Source: Planctomycetaceae bacterium
Lineage (GTDB): Bacteria > Planctomycetota > Planctomycetia > Planctomycetales > Planctomycetaceae
Length of the DNA stretch: 64,000 bases
Reading direction: 5' to 3'
NCBI GenBank assembly: GCA_017795105.1
Contig: CP051247.1
Location: forward strand, 5,160,001 to 5,224,000
Below the pieces are notes generated by a model. That model saw only the letters and a program-made list of their open reading frames with translations, did not search any database and was not told the origin of the DNA. Position numbers and translations under genes: made by a program. Numbering within the stretch: position 1 is the stretch's first letter; every line of letters begins with the position of its first letter. Below, in pieces: positions 60,571-64,000 of the stretch.

Positions 60571-61404
60571 ATGGTTTTCGAAATGGATCTCGAAACGAAT
60601 ATTTCAGGCCCGATCGCCGTCGTCGGAGACCTGCACGGCCAGGTCGACAAGCTGGGCATCATTCTCGATCGTCTTCAGGACGCGCCCCGTTTCGATGAAC
60701 GCTGGATCGTGTTCGTCGGCGATTTCGTCGACCGCGGTCCCGAGACTCGCGAAACAATCGACATGCTGCTTGAGTTCATCGACTATCACCCCAGAACGAC
60801 TGCGGTTGCCGGGAACCATGATTTTGCGATGTGCGCATCGCTCGGACTGATCCCTGCGCCGGAGTATTCCAATTGGGCGGGCCGCTGGCTTGACCATTAC
60901 GATTCCGAAGCAACCTTCGCTTCGTACGATGTTCCTTTCGGCGATCTGGAAGCTCTCAAAGAAGCGATGCCGCAATCGCATCGCGACTTCCTGGCCAACC
61001 TCCCCTGGGTTGTGGAGCATCCCGATTATCTGATCGTTCACGCCGGACTCGATCCGCTAACGTCCACCGAAATGCAGCTGCGGATCTTGCGGCAGAAGGA
61101 CTTTTCGCTGAACCGTCCGCAATGGTTGTGCGAGAAGAAGTACGCCGACGATCCCGTCCCCGATGACTGCCGGCAGACCGTGGTTTCCGGCCACGTCTGG
61201 TTTCGCGATGTCGTTTTCGGCGACCGGCGTATTCTCTGCGATACCACCGGCGGACGCGAAGGCGCGTTAAGCGCCGTGCTTCTGCCCGAGAAAAAGGTGC
61301 TCACTTCGAGCCGTCAGCGACGGACCGTTTCTGCCCCGCCGCCGGAACCGGTTGGCTATGGACGGGCACCGGAGCCGGCTCGCAGCTGGTGGAAGTTCTG
61401 GTAA
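60571..61404 (+). CDS. Metallophosphoesterase (Ser/Thr phosphatase-like)
   Basis: A 277-residue calcineurin-type enzyme. Metal and active-site blocks in order: VVGDLHGQ (Asp20, His22), [17 protein letters not shown] and the later VHAGLD and SGHVW. It resembles bacterial PPP-family (PrpA/ApaH-like) phosphatases, acting on phosphoproteins or dinucleotides. A start at 60583 is also possible. The gene converges on the CehA-like gene with an 11-bp gap and shows no terminator of its own. Confidence 0.9.
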   Translation: MVFEMDLETNISGPIAVVGDLHGQVDKLGIILDRLQDAPRFDERWIVFVGDFVDRGPETRETIDMLLEFIDYHPRTTAVAGNHDFAMCASLGLIPAPEYSNWAGRWLDHYDSEATFASYDVPFGDLEALKEAMPQSHRDFLANLPWVVEHPDYLIVHAGLDPLTSTEMQLRILRQKDFSLNRPQWLCEKKYADDPVPDDCRQTVVSGHVWFRDVVFGDRRILCDTTGGREGALSAVLLPEKKVLTSSRQRRTVSAPPPEPVGYGRAPEPARSWWKFW

Positions 61405-61414
61405 GAGCTCCGCG

Positions 61415-63991
61415 TTACTGCTCTTTGACAGGCAGACCATCGTCGAGGACATCGCCATTGGCGGTGAACCCGTTGCCATCGACGTCGACGAAGATCGGAT
61501 TGCTGATCGCGGTCGGCTGCTGGGCTCCCCATTTCGGGCCGAGCACGGGGCCGAGCTGAGAATTCTCTCCGGCTGCAACGACGACCAGATGCGTGTCTGC
61601 AGAGAACGTATGACTGAGTGTCTGCTCGAACTTCACCGTGCCATCGCCGAACTTTTCGGCATTCTTTCCACGGCTGAAATCGAGCTCGGGAACGTTCCGA
61701 CCGTTCGCCAGAACGAACACACGATCGACGTCGAACCAGTTCGGGCATTGGACGGAAATCGTCAGTTCGACCGTTCCGTCTGGGCTGGCGAATTCTCCGC
61801 CGGGAAGAATGGCATCGCCATCGTTATTCCCCGAGGGGCGGGCTTCTACGGTGAGGAATGGACCATTCGACATGATCACACATCCTTTAGTGACCTGTTC
61901 GACCATTTCGTCCGTACTGATCTTCGCCGGAGTATCGGTCGAACTCTTCACCCAGTTCCGCAGCCCGCCGGAGCCATGGAAGTTGTAGTGAGCATCGGTG
62001 TTGACCACGCCGGCGAAGCGGTATCCCTGGTTGAGTAACTGCAGCCAGTTGAAAACACGGTTGCTGTTGGGCACCGAAGATGAATTGTTGAGATCGGCCG
62101 GGATCTTCAACACGGCGGTCGGTGGATGAATCTCGATGCAGTCGATGTAAGGGAACGACTGGGAGTGTCCTTCGTCTCTCACACCGTCTCCGTTCTTATC
62201 GTAGAAGAGCCAGCCAAGATCGGGATGATTCTGCTGGACCACCTTTTCGCTGCGGTCATCCCAGAGAGCGACTCGCTGCAGCTGAGTTTCCGGGCTGTCG
62301 TCGGTCACCGGGGCTCCGCCATCCTGTTGACCGGGATGATGTTCCAACGGGAAAACGTTCTGATGATTCAGCGGCAGCGGCTTACCCGTCAGTTCCATGC
62401 CAGTGCAGGTTGCCAGCTGGTCTTCAATTTTGAGCGCCTTCAAGTGCGGCGAGTAAGTGTCGATGCGGTTGTGCTCGGTGCAGGGAGCGTACTCAAGATG
62501 TTCGCAAAGCAGATTGAGGACCCGGCCCATCTGATGGCTGGTATTGTCCCCGGATGGACTGCTGTGGCTGTGAAACTCGGTGCTGACCCAGCCGGTGGTA
62601 TCGACACTCCGCTTGAGTTGAGCCGTCAACTGCGTTGCCTGATCAGCCTCGACGGTCACGTTCTTGAACGCGGCATCGAACTCGGGGCCATGGCTGATGA
62701 TTGCTTCGTACTCGCCCGTCGGAAGCAGAATGTTTTCTGTTCCGCGCGGCAGATACACCAGATTCTTTACCTGCCGAATTGCCGACTCCGGACCAAGATC
62801 GAGCGGTGTCGATTCGCCGCGACGACGCAACTCAACCTTGCAGGGCAGAGGTTTGCCATCGGTTCCGTCGACGTCGATTTTCAGCGTGCCGACTTCCAGC
62901 GGGACATCCAGATCAATTTGAGAGTTCTCTTCGGTCACGGCGAACGGGTAGGAAGCTCCGACGGGAATTCCGCAGAAAGAGACCGCGAGCGCGTAGTCTC
63001 CCTGAAGCAGCTTCTGATCGATCCGCCCGCTTCCATCAGCCCAGAGCGTGCCGTAATACTCACCGTCCCGCGTCAGCTCCACGCGGGCGTTCGGGATCCG
63101 CCGTCCACCACCGATGACCGTAACGGTTGCGGGAATGGGACTGGCATCGCCTTCGCTGGATGCATGCTGATTTCGCAGCGTACACGCATTCCCGGCGACG
63201 TACAGATTCAGTTCGAGCGAGTACTGTTCGCCCGGCTTCAGCGACAAATCCGGCTGGCGACTGCCGCGACCGTAACGCAAAACAGACAGCCGCGATGTGC
63301 TTCGCGAAGTGACTTGCCGCCCGGGAATCGAAACGCCATACGCCTGCCCCCAGAAACGGTCTTCGACCAGATACAGATCCGACTTGCCGTTAGCGGTCTT
63401 GAACGCGTCTTCATTACCGGCGTCGTAACGGAGATCGTCGCTCAAGAGGACATCGACATCCGATTTCGCTGTGTTGCGGAATGTCTGTCGAACAATCAAA
63501 TGCGGGCTGTCGGCTTCGAGTCGGTAGGTGACATGCAACTCGGGCCGGTTTTCCACAGCCGGTGCGATCATTGTCAATTCGATTGCCTGCTCGTCGGAGA
63601 AGGTGTTGCGGTCATCGAACTCCAGGGATTCGTGGGCAGCATTACGAAGTTGAACCGAGCGGAACGGATAAGCGCGGCTGCCGGGATAGTACGCGGTCAA
63701 CTGGTCCGCTGGGTGCAATCGGGTTGTGTAGTCGATCAGGCAACCGCCGACGGCTGGCGTTGTCATGTTCGCGTTGCGGGTCGCGATCGGCTGAGCGACG
63801 ACGGCGACAACATGGTCGTTGCGAAGAACGAAGTCGCCATGGATGGCATCGACTTCCTTGCCATCCGGGACAATCTCGTCCCAGTTTTCGCCGCTGATGC
63901 GGTAGACTTCCACCGGTCCGGCGTGACTGAAGCTCGTTGAGATCAGAGCGACAAGGAGAAATGCAAGTGACCGAACGAATTCCGAACGCAT
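61415..63991 (-). CDS. Exported CehA/McbA-type PHP-domain metallohydrolase
   Basis: An 858-residue protein with a signal peptide (1-24, FSHAGP). The first 280 residues are beta-rich, then an Ig-like region (about 285-375), then the PHP metallohydrolase domain from about 468: WVSTEFHSHSSPSGDN with His474 and His476, CTEHNRID and GVVNTDAHYNFHG. The last part (about 770-850) is again beta-rich. CehA-type enzymes cleave carbamate or phosphoester bonds; planctomycetes have many without a known substrate. It is exported. The gene starts close to the window edge but is complete. Confidence 0.88.
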   Translation of the reverse strand: MRSEFVRSLAFLLVALISTSFSHAGPVEVYRISGENWDEIVPDGKEVDAIHGDFVLRNDHVVAVVAQPIATRNANMTTPAVGGCLIDYTTRLHPADQLTAYYPGSRAYPFRSVQLRNAAHESLEFDDRNTFSDEQAIELTMIAPAVENRPELHVTYRLEADSPHLIVRQTFRNTAKSDVDVLLSDDLRYDAGNEDAFKTANGKSDLYLVEDRFWGQAYGVSIPGRQVTSRSTSRLSVLRYGRGSRQPDLSLKPGEQYSLELNLYVAGNACTLRNQHASSEGDASPIPATVTVIGGGRRIPNARVELTRDGEYYGTLWADGSGRIDQKLLQGDYALAVSFCGIPVGASYPFAVTEENSQIDLDVPLEVGTLKIDVDGTDGKPLPCKVELRRRGESTPLDLGPESAIRQVKNLVYLPRGTENILLPTGEYEAIISHGPEFDAAFKNVTVEADQATQLTAQLKRSVDTTGWVSTEFHSHSSPSGDNTSHQMGRVLNLLCEHLEYAPCTEHNRIDTYSPHLKALKIEDQLATCTGMELTGKPLPLNHQNVFPLEHHPGQQDGGAPVTDDSPETQLQRVALWDDRSEKVVQQNHPDLGWLFYDKNGDGVRDEGHSQSFPYIDCIEIHPPTAVLKIPADLNNSSSVPNSNRVFNWLQLLNQGYRFAGVVNTDAHYNFHGSGGLRNWVKSSTDTPAKISTDEMVEQVTKGCVIMSNGPFLTVEARPSGNNDGDAILPGGEFASPDGTVELTISVQCPNWFDVDRVFVLANGRNVPELDFSRGKNAEKFGDGTVKFEQTLSHTFSADTHLVVVAAGENSQLGPVLGPKWGAQQPTAISNPIFVDVDGNGFTANGDVLDDGLPVKEQ

Positions 63992-64000
63992 AGCGCTGCT

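Noticed and set aside
62126..63940. A 604-codon plus-strand frame opposite the CehA-like gene
   Set aside because: Antisense shadow of a gene with clear signal peptide and metal motifs. It has no signature of its own.

Overview
The window looks like a chromosomal segment of a planctomycete (Planctomycetota, probably Planctomycetia). Three prepilin-like DUF1559 proteins, a secreted sulfatase, a BamB-like PQQ propeller protein, an R/D/N/G-rich mu-protocadherin-type surface protein, a long aspartokinase with four ACT domains and a CehA-type metallohydrolase are together typical of that phylum. The genus cannot be fixed from the sequence alone.

The left third (about 78-23437) is the unusual part. 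It is a one-directional run of 13 minus-strand genes in which six encode caspase-like (peptidase C14) proteins with visible His/Cys dyads. Each caspase domain carries different partners: Sel1 repeats; SH3-like + TPR + WD40; an OMP/TolB-like C-terminal region; DUF4384 (two genes); WD40. Between them lie a TPR protein, a lipoprotein and a transglutaminase-elicitor-like protein fused to DUF4384. The transcription start side of the run holds a small membrane protein, a sigma-70-like factor with a large unassigned N-terminus, and a zinc-finger/transmembrane/TPR anti-sigma-like protein, joined by overlapping stop/start codons. Most products have export signals, so the inferred system is an envelope or periplasmic caspase network with its own sigma switch. 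The two WD40-caspase genes share a 1,271-bp apparently perfect direct repeat that covers only the caspase half.

From 23438 to 27232 is a decayed border: a twice-frameshifted YbjN-like remnant, an intact NADAR gene, an HD-domain protein that looks like the C-terminal part of a tRNA nucleotidyltransferase, and an integrase-like fragment with an in-frame stop.

From 27233 to 46008 the genes are ordinary planctomycete core and envelope functions: sulfatase, PQQ propeller protein, DUF1559 prepilin-like proteins, a 20-cysteine exported protein, pyruvate phosphate dikinase, a SASA esterase, the disordered surface protein, an Nramp transporter, ferredoxin and aspartokinase. Several clear hairpin terminators separate them.

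From 46213 to 55625 is a minus-strand exopolysaccharide/O-antigen cluster: deacetylase-like protein, three GT4 glycosyltransferases, a FemAB/GNAT-like acyltransferase, a Wzx-type flippase and a Wzy/ligase-type polymerase, with several overlapping genes. The right end (55883-63991) holds a zinc alcohol dehydrogenase overlapping a DinB protein, a UDP-sugar pyrophosphorylase, a small membrane protein, a zinc-ribbon coiled-coil protein, a metallophosphoesterase and a PHP-domain CehA-like protein.
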